A stretch of 64,000 nt of DNA from Erpetoichthys calabaricus (GCF_900747795.2 NC_041396.2:38526674-38590673); one strand, 5' to 3'. Counted from the stretch's first letter, positions 23,840-34,141 are shown. Notes: generated by a model from the sequence alone, not told the origin. Numbers and translations are program-made.

Positions 23840-23952
23840 TACACTCACACACACAATATATACTTGTTGGAACTGCCCGATTTGAATCAGAGAATCTTGG
23901 AGATCTTCAGTTGATCTATTTTTCCAGTCTGTCTACCATATCGGTTTTCATG

Positions 23953-25345
23953 TACTTAACACTAGTGTTCAAAAGTTTGGAATCGCTTTTTGACAGATTT
24001 ATTTTTTTTTATTTCAAGGCAACATTAAACTGATTTTAAAATATAGCTAAGTTATTACTATACTGCAACTGCTTGTTGCTGCTTGAAATAAGACTGATTT
24101 TTTAAAAACATATTATTCACATATGACTGCAAAACCCCATTTTCAGCAGCCATTACTCCAGTGTCCTAATTGTAAATTATCTTAAGCTCATTCTTAATTA
24201 GGCCTGTTTAAATTCCAAGTGGTTTACAGAGAAATCTTTGTAATTGTGTTAGCTTAGTGGAAACCTGGTATTCTTTTCAGCAGAACAAGTAAATTATTTT
24301 TCCATGGGCTAAATACCTGTGTCATCTGCAACACTGGAAAGAATTAGGCTAAAATGATCAAAAGAACACAAACTTTAAAGCAGTGGATTTCTGGATGATT
24401 CCACACTTCTGTCCTGTCTTTCAGATAAGGCCTTTCTTCAAAATTCTACCTCTAATGCCACCATCCTGGAATCATCATTTCACTGTTGCAGATGACACTG
24501 GTATTTGGTGTGTATTTAAAGGAATACTCGGTTCAAAAATATTTTTAATATATGTTACTTATCCCATGTATTTTTATAGTGGTGATCAAGAAGAATATTT
24601 AATTTCATGATTTTGCAGATAAAGGACATAAAAATTCAAACTGAACGGGACCCAGCGATGACCAATTCTGGACAATGGCTAACAATGTGAAAGCCAAAGT
24701 AAGTAACATTTAAAAACATTTGGGTAGAATATTCCTTTAAGAAAGAAGGACTTGTAAGGTGTTGTTTCTCAAACTACACACTATCTGATGTCATTATCCT
24801 CTTATGCAGCTGTCCATCTGGGCCTTCTCCTACTTTCTCTTTCCTGGTTAACTTCTGTTGTTTGTCTTTTCTCACGATAGTAATGGACACCTTTGTATGA
24901 AAACTAAACTGGCGATCTGTTGCATGTAAGTAACCTTTACTTTGCTAGACAACAATAGATTTGTGTATTTCTTCATTTTGGGGATTTTTAAAGACAGAAT
25001 TGAACTTCAGGAATATCGGTTCCTTGCACCCCAAAGAAAGACAGTTAATGTGCTTTATTTACTGAACAGACTAACTGGTTTCAGCTGTACTAACATAATT
25101 ACAGTGGTTTCTCTAATAACCAATTAATATTTACACATGATTGAGCATAAGCTAAGGGAATTTACCATCTGGACACTGGAGTAATGGCTGCTAAAAATGG
25201 AGCTTTGCAGTCATGTGAATAATAAATTATCAGTCATTTAAAGCTGTAATAGCCATTTGCAATATTAGCGATCTCTTGGCTATACTTTAAAATCCTATTT
25301 AATGGCATCTTAATTTAAAAAAAAAACATTTTTATCAAAAACACA
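23953..25345. mobile_element. Old Tc1/mariner-like element with long inverted repeats
   Basis: The left arm (about 23953-24190, with AGTGTTCAAAAGTTTGGAAT at the tip) and the right arm (about 25140-25345) are inverted copies. The best-preserved block is GCAGCCATTACTCCAGTGTC (24149-24168) against its complement near 25173-25192, with TATTATTCACAT alongside in both. Long arms of this kind and the tip words are typical of fish Tc1 elements. The interior has no readable transposase; traces near 24380-24500 are too decayed to assign. A small TTAA-ended element is nested at 24516-24741. Confidence 0.6.
24516..24741. mobile_element. TTAA-ended MITE nested in the Tc1-like relic
   Basis: Ends TTAAAGGAATACTCGG and GAATATTCCTTTAA are inverted, and similarity continues inward to ATGTTACTTA / TAAGTAACAT, giving arms of about 45 bases over a 226-bp element. 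TTAA at both tips fits a Kolobok- or piggyBac-type target site. The opening AAAGGAATA is familiar from abundant fish MITEs. Non-autonomous. Confidence 0.7.
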
Positions 25346-25536
25346 AAGATTAAGCAGTGTATGTTCAGTATTTTCTTTGGGCACTCTGGTATACATTTCT
25401 TCCAGCATCCCCTGCTAATATGCAACATACCTGGTGACAGCGTAAATGGCAGATGTACTACATAGAACAGCTCTTAATAAAATGATTTTCACCACTAGTC
25501 CAACTTACCAACCGTCCTCTCTTGAGCTTGCACTTG

Positions 25537-26164
25537 CTATGAAATAGGCTGCGGTGTCGTCAAGTCGAAGTCCGATAAGTTCCTCGCTGCCCATACACCA
25601 GCAGCAAAAAGACCCACATTTACGAGCAGGTTTCTATAAAATGGGTGAATACAAAGAAACAAAATAGAAGTATTACCCTCATATAATAACGTTAATGCAG
25701 CACTTCAAGTGGAGACTCTTGATGCGCTTTCAAATGTGCACAGACTTCAATGCATATAAAAGGTTCAAATTAAAATATCACGCCCCAGAAAATGGTACAG
25801 TTGCTCTCCTAATGAAATAAACCACTACCAGCGGCGGCTAATCAGAGCCCAGTCAAGAGTCGATGTAATCTCAAAGTATTCACAAATAGCAAAACTGACC
25901 ACCCTGCCTCCCTTAAAACTATTATATTATTTTTACATATGAAAACTAATAAGCAGAGTGCAACTCCGGGTCTTATAGCCTTGACTGAATGAACGCTCTC
26001 GAACGAACGCCGCTAACGCGTTCAGTTCCTGCTCGAATTACGATCACAAACGTTGACTTTTTTTACCGTCTGAAGTCATTTCTGTCTGTGGCGAAATGGT
26101 AGACTGTGGAAATCCATTCCAGCACACCAGAGGGACGGTTCGGCGTCTTTCCCTCAATCCCCAT
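25537..26164 (-). CDS. TOMM6: Mitochondrial import receptor subunit TOM6
   Basis: Two coding exons: 26164-26067 (ATG at 26164, donor GTAAAA) and 25633-25537 (acceptor TTTTATAG, stop TAG 25539-25537). They join through a split Arg codon and give 64 residues, against 74 in human. The N-terminal half ends VYHFATDRNDFRR. The rest, NLLVNVGLFAAGVWAARNLS, is the conserved single membrane segment (about residues 34-52), and the tail DFDLTTPQPIS corresponds to human DIDLMAPQPGV. From family knowledge, TOM6 is a tail-anchored small subunit that stabilises the TOM40 channel complex in the outer mitochondrial membrane. It is tail to tail with USP49. The spliced 3' UTR is described separately. Confidence 0.93.
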
Positions 26165-26330
26165 AGTTTAAGCGACAACGACACCACAGGCAACACCGAC
26201 GATCAGGTCAGAGAAACGTGCGGCGGCTGTGTATCGAGTAATATGTCCGTGTGAATTACGCACGCTCAACTCAATAGTTCCGGACAGAAACTAGTGTTAT
26301 TAATTAATTCGTTCATTTATTTTAAATGGT
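26165..26330 (-). promoter_or_regulatory. TOMM6: TOMM6 5' UTR and promoter region
   Basis: This is a locally CpG-rich, TATA-less stretch directly upstream of the TOMM6 ATG. On the minus strand it contains CCGGAA (26283-26278), a GABP/NRF-2-type ETS site of the sort common in promoters of nuclear genes for mitochondrial proteins. The transcription start is not determinable by eye. Confidence 0.5.
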
Positions 26331-26445
26331 GAACAAGCCTTATTCCAGATACCTTCTCTATACTGAAACACCATCGCTTTTTGGTACTGCTAATTGTATT
26401 TTTATCAAGTGGACCATATGTAAATTAAGTGACATCCTTAAAGTG

Positions 26446-27190
26446 AAGCATCATCAAGGACAGCTCCCACCCTGGCTCTGATCTGTTTGACCTGCTGCCC
26501 TCAGGGAGGCGCTACAGGTGCATCACAACAAGGACAAACAGACTCAACAACGGTTTTTTTCCCAAAAGCCATAACCATTCTAAACTCACACATGCACTGA
26601 CTACACAGTCTAACCCCCTAATCCCTGGACTTCCTTCTATTCATCAACTGTGCAGTATCCAATATCTAAGTGGTATTGATAATAATTGTGCAATATCTGT
26701 ATACTGTACAATATCATTACTTTCAGGGTCCAACATCCACTACTCAGTGCACATGATCATTATTATTGTGCAATATTTAAATAATGTGTAATAACCCAAT
26801 CCATCCATCCATCCATTTTCCAACCCGCTGAATCCGAACACAGGGTCACGGGGGTCTGCTGGAGCCAATCCCAGCCAACACAGGGCACAAGGCAGGAACC
26901 AATCCCGGGCAGGGTGCCAACCCACCGCAGGACATAATAACCCAATAGTAAATAATAAATAAATAGTTATTTATTCTTTCCAATATTTAAATAATGTGCA
27001 ATAACCCAATAGTGCAATTGTTATTTATTCTTTCCTTATGTGTATAGCGTCGCAGAACTTTTTTTTTGTAACTTTTTGCACCATTTGTTTTTTATTTGTT
27101 GTGTTTTACATATATGTTTGCACTGGAGGAGCTGCTTTTAATCTCATTGTACATGTGTATAGTGACAATAAAAGGCATTCTATTCTATTC
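26446..27190 (+). mobile_element. CR1/L2-group LINE 3' end, with a SINE-like insertion
   Basis: It encodes the last residues typical of such LINE ORF2s (CCCTCAGGGAGGCGCTACAG, giving a LPSGRRYR motif). A 3' UTR with repeated CAATATTTAAATAATGTG units follows, then a tail with CTCATTGTACATGTGTATAG, TGACAATAAAAGG and an ATTCTATTC end. The 5' part is missing, as usual for 5'-truncated LINEs. The block CAATATTTAAATAATGTGCA occurs twice (26771 region and 26982 region), either a property of the LINE tail or a local duplication. An antisense SINE-like copy is inserted at 26801-26934. Confidence 0.65.
26801..26934 (-). mobile_element. SINE-like retroposon copy, 5'-truncated, with 12-bp target duplication
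   Basis: The antisense copy starts at TGTCCTGCGGTGGGTTGGCA (26934) and ends in GGATGGATGGATGG (26801). It is flanked by TAATAACCCAAT at 26789-26800 and 26935-26946. It is inserted in the LINE 3' region. Its start point is nearly the same as in the copies at 31912 and 47243. Confidence 0.85.
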
Positions 27191-27879
27191 AGAGAAGATC
27201 AATCCAGCGACTACAGCAGGTTGTTCCGCACAGGCGTCCTCTGTCCGTTCATCAACACTGTGTGCTTATTGACTCAAAGCAAGAAAACCCCCTGGCCAGG
27301 ATTATGGACAATCACCTATGTATCATCACAAAGAACAGAAACGATCAATTGTTTTATCCATACATTCTAATACATTGTTGTTGTTTTTTTATTTTCAAAA
27401 ATATTTTTCCTCCATGTTTAGAACACTTGGTCCAACAGCAGTGAAGCTCTTTCTCTACTGCAGCTACCCCACAGTTGCATTCCTGTCTTCGACTCCCACT
27501 TGTGCTTTTCTTTTTCAGACTGACTGATTAATCAGCTATAACTGCAATGTCCAATTGTATTAATCACTGGGTATCAGTAGCTGTGACTGGCATGTCATTG
27601 GTTTATTAAATTACCAGGTTTTAAATTTTAAATGAAGGAGGTTGTGGGTACATTTCACTATCATTAGGTTGGAGACAAAAAGCGTAGTTTCATAGTGCCT
27701 TTGAAATGCACTTGAGACATTTTTATTCTTTACGCAGTTGCGCATAATTTCAAGAAAAAAAATAACCAAGGAGTCATACCCAAGCCATTTTTTCACGCAC
27801 AACTTCCAAAAGATCCTAAATGGATGTGAACCCGCTCAACTAAAGCTGGCCTGGTAAATAAACTAACTGAGCCCGTCTA
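27191..27879. other. Intergenic stretch, nothing recognised
   Basis: Some words (GTTGTTCCGCACAGGCGTCC, AACACTTGGTCCAACAGCAGTG) recall LINE ORF2 ends, so part of it may be further decayed LINE. I cannot delimit it. Confidence 0.35.
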
Positions 27880-27982
27880 GCGGGTTAAAGCAATCCGTGT
27901 CGTCATCCCTGTCACGTGACTCAGGACGAGATTTTTTTTTTTCGTCCCGCCTTCGTCACAGTGTCATGTTCATTGGCGCCAG
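27880..27982 (+). promoter_or_regulatory. Candidate promoter / leader exon, possibly of HDHD3
   Basis: The segment has a palindromic E-box in GTCACGTGAC (27911-27920), an inverted CCAAT box (ATTGG, 27972-27976) and a strong splice donor, GCGCCAG|GTAAGCGG, after 27982. The next well-formed downstream acceptor that leads into an open frame on the + strand is that of HDHD3 at 34609. Linking them is inference; the distance of 6.6 kb, filled with transposons, is plausible. A second GGTAACG donor-like word follows at 28196. Confidence 0.35.
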
Positions 27983-28990
27983 GTAAGCGGCAGCTTATAA
28001 TGAGACCAAATTTACCCCGATGGCAACTGACAGCTATTATCGCGCTGTAAACATACAAATAGATGGCCTGTAAAAAAAAATTAGTCATTTAAAAAAAAAC
28101 AGAGGCACTTCGCTTCCAGGGTCTACTGTTGTCAAGACCAACGTCACACATTTCCACGAACAATATCGTCACCATTGATCGCCTCTCCAGTTCAAGGTAA
28201 CGTGGAAACGTAACGCACAGCTCGACTCTCCGAAGACGATATCGGTGGTGAAGAACTCGGAGCTGCAATTAATCACGTCCGCCTGTAAACGAGTGACACA
28301 AGACTGTGCAGTTCGACATCAAGTGTGTTGCGTTTTACGGTCCGGCCAGAAACACTGCTGAAAGAACACTGAAATTCTCGTTATGTCCAGGGTTATTGAA
28401 ATTAAATGAGTTACACGGGCCGGCACCACACATTCATACTGTCATTCTGATCAGGGGCTTATCGCCACATTAATTTGTTCATTGTTTTACATATACTAAA
28501 GCTGGAAAGAAGTTCATATAATATGAGTAAAAACACCTAGTCAATATAAAAATACATTTACTGTGTACCTGTTTCTTAAGCAGAGCAGCCCGATGTCTGA
28601 GTAGTGTTGCCTCCGACATGTAGCGCCAGGCACTTGTGCCAGCTGTTATGGTCAAAGTGGATTTTGTATGCTCTTCGGGTGTCTGCACGGCTTTTCCTTC
28701 TATTTCTCTCAAAGATGTTCGGTTTGACTTTCTACCAAGAGTGTGGTGTACTGTATGTAATTTATGCGTCCAGCCATGGACTGGCATCCTGTTCAGGGCT
28801 GTTACCTGACTTGAGCCTGTGCTGATAGATTCCCCCAGCTTGATTTAGTAGGTTTGAGAATGTTTTTATTGCAGAATTAGTGGTTTGATAATCGCACGTT
28901 TTGTTTTTTTCCTAATCTTAATTGTAATTATGCTTTTCTCACATTCATGTATGGTCACTATATTAGTCCAGCCTCCTCCATTCTTGTCTA
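27983..28990. other. Partly CpG-rich spacer
   Basis: CpG density stays raised to about 28440, which suggests that the candidate promoter region is a small CpG island. From 28745 to 28850 (CCAGCCATGGACTGGCATCC) there is a trace of an old SINE-like tail. Nothing else seen. Confidence 0.4.
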
Positions 28991-28992
28991 TA

Positions 28993-29193
28993 GGGTGGTC
29001 CAGATCTAATTATGCAATTTTCATTATGCTATAACTTAAGTTTAGTACATAGAGAATTCACAGCACCTGCCCTGCTCATAGAGATTTCACTTAAAATTCT
29101 TTTTGTTGCCGATAGATGGCAGCACCTGCCCTGCATTCCAAAATGGGAGACGGGTGTCAGTCGAACAGTTGCATAATTAGATCTGGACCACCT
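28993..29193. mobile_element. Short mariner-type MITE
   Basis: Terminal inverted repeats GGTGGTCCAGATCTAATTAT (from 28994) and ATAATTAGATCTGGACCACC (to 29192) match over about 24 bases. TA precedes the left end; the right flank has lost it. The 200-bp interior has no coding capacity and contains a repeated GCACCTGCCCTGC (29065 and 29112). It is inserted beside or inside the antisense RTE fragment that resumes at 29213. Confidence 0.75.
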
Positions 29194-29212
29194 TGTGTTG
29201 TACACTTCCTCA

Positions 29213-29745
29213 CCTGACTCCCTTTTCTCCCTTAGATCCCCATCACAGGGTCCATCCCACTTTCTCTTTGGTCTTCCTATTCTCCGCCATGTCCACGATT
29301 CTTCACCCCACACTGTTTAACCTCTCTTCTCACAACCTACTCATACGACTTTAACCTTCTCTCCTGTATTTTATTTGAGATTTCCCCAGCTCTAAGTCGG
29401 CATTCCTGGTCTTATCAAGCTTTGTTACTCCACACATCCATCTCCACATCCTCATTTCTGTTGCATTCAGTTTCCTTTCATGCACCTTTTTAACTGTCTT
29501 CTGTGTTGGTCCATACAAAAATGCTGCTCTGACCTCTGTTTTATACACTCCTTCATTCTTGAACTAATTCTTTGGTCATATAACACTTCCATTACCTTTT
29601 TCAACTTGAGTGCATTCTATGGTTTATTTCTAGCTCTCCATCCTGTTATTGTTAATCTGAGATACTTGAACTTTTCCACCCTTTCAAGTTTTTCTCCCTG
29701 GAGATTAACTTCTCCATCTTGTTGTTGTCCCTTATAAAACACTGT
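29213..29745 (-). mobile_element. RTE-clade LINE, C-terminal fragment
   Basis: Antisense translation shows NLQGEKLERVEKFKYL (near 29700), then KKVHERKLNATEMRMWRWMCG (about 29486-29424) and a GRPKRKW block (near 29270). This is the usual end of RTE ORF2. Frame breaks are present. It is the part missing from the fragment at 1093-3235, but nothing shows the two were ever one copy. Confidence 0.7.
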
Positions 29746-30422
29746 CATTATAATTGTACCCTCTATTACATTTAAAAAGGATACTTCTCTATTCTAATTG
29801 TCCTCTTCCTTCTGTGTACCTTAAACATGATTTCCATCTGGAAATTGTATCAGTAAATAAAAGGGCCCCTTTTTTCTTCTTGGAAGTTTTCTTTTTATTT
29901 TATCACTAGGGGGCTCCCCCCTGCTCGCCAGCCACTTTGCGTTTCTGCCGTTCGCGTTGTGAATGCACCCCAAGGAGATGTGGTCGCTCCTCCGAAACCC
30001 CCTCTTAAACGGTGATACAATGGGAAACAAATAGTTTTTTTTTTACCTCCCCTTTGCTCAATCAGCTGCTGGCTTGCTGCTGCTGCCGTGCCGCATGATC
30101 TGCATCTCGTGCTGTGCTTCGAACATTTAAAAGCCTGTACAGCAGCTGTCCTACTCTTTGTCTTTTATTTCCGGCCCCGGGAGTGGTTAAATCTCTTGGC
30201 ACAAAGTACCGTCTTGCAAGACGTGAGTTCTTGATATTTTTTAGTTTATAATTTAAAAACGGAACAAGAATCTGAAAATCTAACAACATCACATTAAAGT
30301 TCGATAAATTTTGAAAAGAATGATGCCAAACATATATATGTAGGTTTTAAAATAAGCCCGATTTAAAGCGTAACAAAAAACGTGACATTAAAAATGTCAC
30401 CTTTGCCCTTTTATGTTTAAGA

Positions 30423-30424
<2 letters not shown>
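29746..30424. other. Spacer with a GC-rich block
   Basis: From about 29900 to 30200 there is a GC-rich block (GGGGGCTCCCCCCTGCTCGC, CCCCAAGGAGATGTGGTCGC). It is not followed by an obvious splice donor or open frame. It may be a promoter-like island or a dispersed GC-rich repeat; I cannot tell. Confidence 0.35.

Positions 30425-30459
<35 letters not shown>
30425..30459. repeat. (TA)n microsatellite
   Basis: Alternating TA directly beside the SINE-like insertion at 30466. Confidence 0.95.
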
Positions 30460-30460
<1 letters not shown>

Positions 30461-30465
30461 TGTAT

Positions 30466-30792
30466 GGGCAGCATGGTGGCGCAGTGGGTAGCGCTGCTGC
30501 CTCACAGTAAGGAGACCTGGGTTCGCTTCCTGGGTCCTCCCTGCGTGGAGTTTGCATGTTCTCCCCATGTCTGTGTGGGTTTCCTCCCACAGTCCAAAGA
30601 TATGCAGGTTAGGTGCATTGGCCCTAGTGTGTGTGCTTGGTGTGTGGGTGTGTTTGTGTGTGTCCTGCGGTGGGTTGGCACCCTGCCCGGTATTGGTTCC
30701 TGCCTTGTGCCCTGTGTTGGCCGGGATTGGCTCCGGCAGACCCCCGTGACCCTGTGTTCGGATTCAGCGCGTTGGAAAATGGATGGATGGAT
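30466..30792 (+). mobile_element. SINE-like retroposon copy, nearly full length, with target duplication
   Basis: It starts GGGCAGCATGGTGGCGCAGT, with an A-box-like TGGCGCAGTGG, has a B-box-like GGTTCGCTTCC, and ends AAAATGGATGGATGG. ATATACTGTAT flanks it at 30455-30465 and 30793-30803. A short internal deletion after GTTTCCTCCCACAGTCC relative to 46011-46378 is the main difference. Confidence 0.85.
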
Positions 30793-31420
30793 ATATACTG
30801 TATATATATATAGACTAGATTTCTTTTCTCATTCTGATCTACTTGCTGGCTCTTTCTTCAAAGAACTGAGTATTGTCTATGGCCGTCTAAAACACTTTTG
30901 ACAGTAAACAATGTCATCTTCTTGTTCTTGTTATACACCCCATTAGATCACAATTTCCATATCACGTCTTTAATACCTTTAGTTCATTCTAATCCATTGA
31001 TGTTCTCTGAGATTTTCCCTTTTCTCTTAAAAATCTAAGTCAATACCTAAACTGTTTTCCAAAATAAAACTATTTCATTTACTACTTTCAATACTTTACC
31101 AACCTCCATACATTCACATCAAGCATATTTATACCAGTTTCAGTCTGAGAACATCCTTCATAGGTTATTTGGGTGATTGCTGTCACTTGTACAGAGCACA
31201 ATGAAATTCTTACTTGCATGTGCTAAACAACATGCAACATGTCAACCACTCTCCAGTACAATGGTCAGTGTCCATATGGGCACGTTAAACATTTTTTTAA
31301 GTTTATTTGCTGGTAAAATAGGTTGCACTGCTTACCCTCTTGACCTGTAAGATCATTTGGCAAATTTTCATTTGCTGCCCTTTCCCATATCCATTTTTGA
31401 TATTTCTGTCTCATACAGAA
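30793..31420. other. Spacer with a trace of a LINE tail
   Basis: Around 31185-31260 the words GTACAGAGCACAATGAAATT and CTTACTTGCATGTGC resemble the antisense 3' tail of CR1/L2-group LINEs; the same words recur at 48027-48080. Otherwise nothing seen. Confidence 0.4.
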
Positions 31421-31429
31421 ACCCGATAG

Positions 31430-31860
31430 GAAGAGATCTGGCAGACTCAAAGTAACAAACCCATTCAGAAGACAAGTTTCGGAGGGTCGCCAGCTTACAT
31501 GATAGGCACCTCACAGCACAACAGCTTCAAGCACAACTTAACAGTGGTCAAAAAAAGCAAGTCTCAGTGTCTACTGTGAAGAGGAGACTCTGTCCAGTCT
31601 GCAGTAGTCCACAGCGGGTATTTCAAGGCCCTATTTTGTCCTGTAAGGAATGGCTTTCTTACTGCCACTCGCCCACAGCACAAAGTGTCCTCTTCACAGT
31701 AAACACTGAGACTTGATTTTCTTAGATTAGATTTTTCAGATTTTCTTCCAGTTTCCACTTGCACCTTGACACTACTGTACTCACTGACACCTCCATTTTT
31801 TTTTGCAATTTTTCTAAATGAAAAGCTTACATGTAGGGTAATAGAGCTCTGTCTCACTTC
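31430..31860. mobile_element. Rearranged Tc1-type transposase fragments, head to head
   Basis: On the + strand, 31430-31580 encodes traces of a Tc1 DNA-binding region (a GQKKQVSVSTVKRRL-like stretch near 31548-31590). On the minus strand, 31857-31564 reads SLSVYCEEDTL and GRVAVRKPFLT, the same protein region in the opposite direction. The shared part forms an inverted repeat, AAGTCTCAGTGTCTACTGTG (31559-31578) against CACAGTAAACACTGAGACTT (31695-31714). Both halves are broken. Confidence 0.55.
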
Positions 31861-31911
31861 ATTTGTTAATTGTCATTTTCAAGCTATTATTTCTGGAATA
31901 TTGTCCAAGTA

Positions 31912-32035
31912 CTGCAGTGGGTTGGCGCCCTGCCTGGGATTTGTTCCTGCCTTGTGCCCTGTGTTGGCTGGGATTGGCTCCAGCAGACCCCCATAACCCT
32001 GTGTTAGGATATAGCGGGTTGCATAGTGGATGGAT
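31912..32035 (+). mobile_element. SINE-like retroposon copy, 5'-truncated, with 12-bp target duplication
   Basis: It starts CTGCAGTGGGTTGGCGCCCT and ends GCATAGTGGATGGAT. It is flanked by a perfect ATTGTCCAAGTA (31900-31911 and 32036-32047). It starts at the same internal point as the copies at 26934 and 47243. Confidence 0.87.
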
Positions 32036-32491
32036 ATTGTCCAAGTAGTACCCCAGAGGGAGTAGTAACACAGTCTATTCCAAATCTGCTTTAAGACAGA
32101 CTGAGGGTTTTTAAGTAATCAATAGAAGTAGGGACACCTGTGCAAATTGTTTGCTTCAACTTGTAAGGCTTCATTTACTTTAACTTCTGTAGAACATTTG
32201 TAGATTGTAACCTATTAGTTGTGCCCTGAAGACGGCCCATTTGTAATATTCTGATAATTCTTTTTTTTTTTCATTTTTGTTAACTTAAACTTTAAATTTA
32301 AACTTTGGGCAGTTTACTGCTTACCTTTTCACCATTTTAGGTGATCCATTGCATTTCAGCTGATTAAATTTGAAGAAAAACAGAGGTGTTCTAATGCATA
32401 CAAAAGTCAGTCACAATGTCTAGTCAGGGGTGTCATTCCCTATGTGCCCATTCCAAGGTGAGCATTAGTAGTAAAATATAATGATATTGTA

Positions 32492-34139
32492 CGGTCATAT
32501 GAAAAAGTTAATTCTTACTTCTTAATGCTTTGGATTTTTTTTTATCATTGGCTGAGCTTTCAAAGTAGCAACTTCCTTTTAATATATGACATGCCTTATG
32601 GAAACAGTAGTATTTCAGCAGGGACATTAAGTTTAGTGGATTAACGGAAAATATGCAACATGCATCATAACAAAATTAGACAGGTGCATAAATGTGGGCA
32701 CCCCAACAGAGATATTACAGTACATCAATACTTAGTTGAGCCTCCTTTTGCCTCTAGACGGCTCCTATAGCCTTTGATGAGTGTCTGGATTCTGGATGCA
32801 GGTATTGTTGACCATTCTTCCATACAAAATCTCTCCAGTTCAGTTAAATTTGATGGCTACCAAGCATGGACAGCCTGCTTCAAATCATCCTATAGATTTT
32901 CGATGATATTCAAGTCAGGGGACTGTGACGGCCATTCTAGAACATTGTACTTCTCCCTCTGCATGAATGCTTTTGTAGATTTTGAACTGTGTTTTGGGTC
33001 ATTGTCTTGTTGGAATATCCAACCTCTGCGTAACTTCAACTTTGTGACTGATTCTTGAACATTATCCTGAAGAATTTGTTGATACTGGGTTGAATTCATC
33101 CGACCCTCGATTTTAACAAGGGCCTCAGTCCCTGAACTAGCCACACAGCCCCACAGCATAATGGAACCTCCCCCAAATTTGACAGTAGGTAGCAGGTGTT
33201 TCTGTTGGAATGCAGTGTTCTTCTTCCGCCATGCAAAGCACTTTTTGTTATGACCAAATAACTCAATTTTTGTCTCATCAGTCCAAAGCATTTTGTTCCA
33301 AAATGAATCTGGCTTGTCTAAATGAGTATTTGCATACAACCAGCGACTCTGTTTGTGGCATGAGTGCAGAAAGGGCTTCTTTCTCATCACCCTGCCATAC
33401 AGATGTTCTTTGTGAAAATTGCGCTGAATTGTAGAACGATGTACAGATACACCATCTGCAGCAAGATGTTCTTGCAGGTCTTTGGAGGTGATCTGTGGGT
33501 TGTCTGTAACCATTCTCACAATCCTGCTCATATGCCGCTCCTGTATTTTTCTTGGCCTGCCAGACCTGCTGGGTTTAACAGCAACTGTGCCTGTGGCCTT
33601 CCATTTCCTGATTCCATTCTTACAGTTGAAACTGACAGTTTAAACCTCTGAGATAGCTTTTCTGTAGCCTTCCCCTAAACCATGATACTGAACAATCTTT
33701 GTTTTCAGATCTTTTGAGAGTTGTTTTGAGGATCCCATGCTGTCACTCTTCAGAGGAGAGTCAAAGGGAAGCACAACTTCTAATTGACCACCTTAAATAC
33801 CTTTATATCTCATGATTGGACACACCTGTCTATGAAGTTCAAGGCTTAATGAGCTAATCCAGCCAATTTGGTGTTGCAAGTAATCAGCATTGAGCAGTGA
33901 CAGGCATTCAAATCAGCAAAATTACAAGGGAACCCAAATTTTTGCACAGCCAGTTTTTCACATTTGATTTAATTTCATACAACTAAATACTGCATCACTA
34001 AAAATCTTTGTTCGGAAAACACCCCAGGACTCGGAGGTTCCTAGGAAATGAAAGACATACCACTGATATCTTTTGTGTTGAAAGTAGAGTTGATTATTAT
34101 GCAGGCTGAGAGGGGTTTCCAGACTTTTTCATATGACTG
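32492..34139 (-). mobile_element. Tc1/mariner transposon, full-length but inactivated
   Basis: Inverted tips CGGTCATATGAAAAAGT (32492-) and ACTTTTTCATATGACTG (-34139) are flanked by TA at 32490-32491 and 34140-34141. At 1648 bp it is the normal full size. The antisense transposase is described separately. The left end is more diverged than the right. Confidence 0.9.
32760..33740 (-). pseudogene. Tc1 transposase, broken
   Basis: ATG at 33740 opens MGSSKQLSKDLKTKIVQYH, followed by GEGYRKAIS. The frame is then lost before SRSGRPRKI and resumes as the long piece 33531-32890. That piece carries [11 protein letters not shown] (first catalytic Asp), [13 protein letters not shown] (second) and SPDLNIIENL (third, Glu). 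A TAG follows directly, with recognisable C-terminal sequence continuing to about 32760. The DDE triad is intact, but the reading frame has at least two breaks. Confidence 0.88.
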
Positions 34140-34141
34140 TA

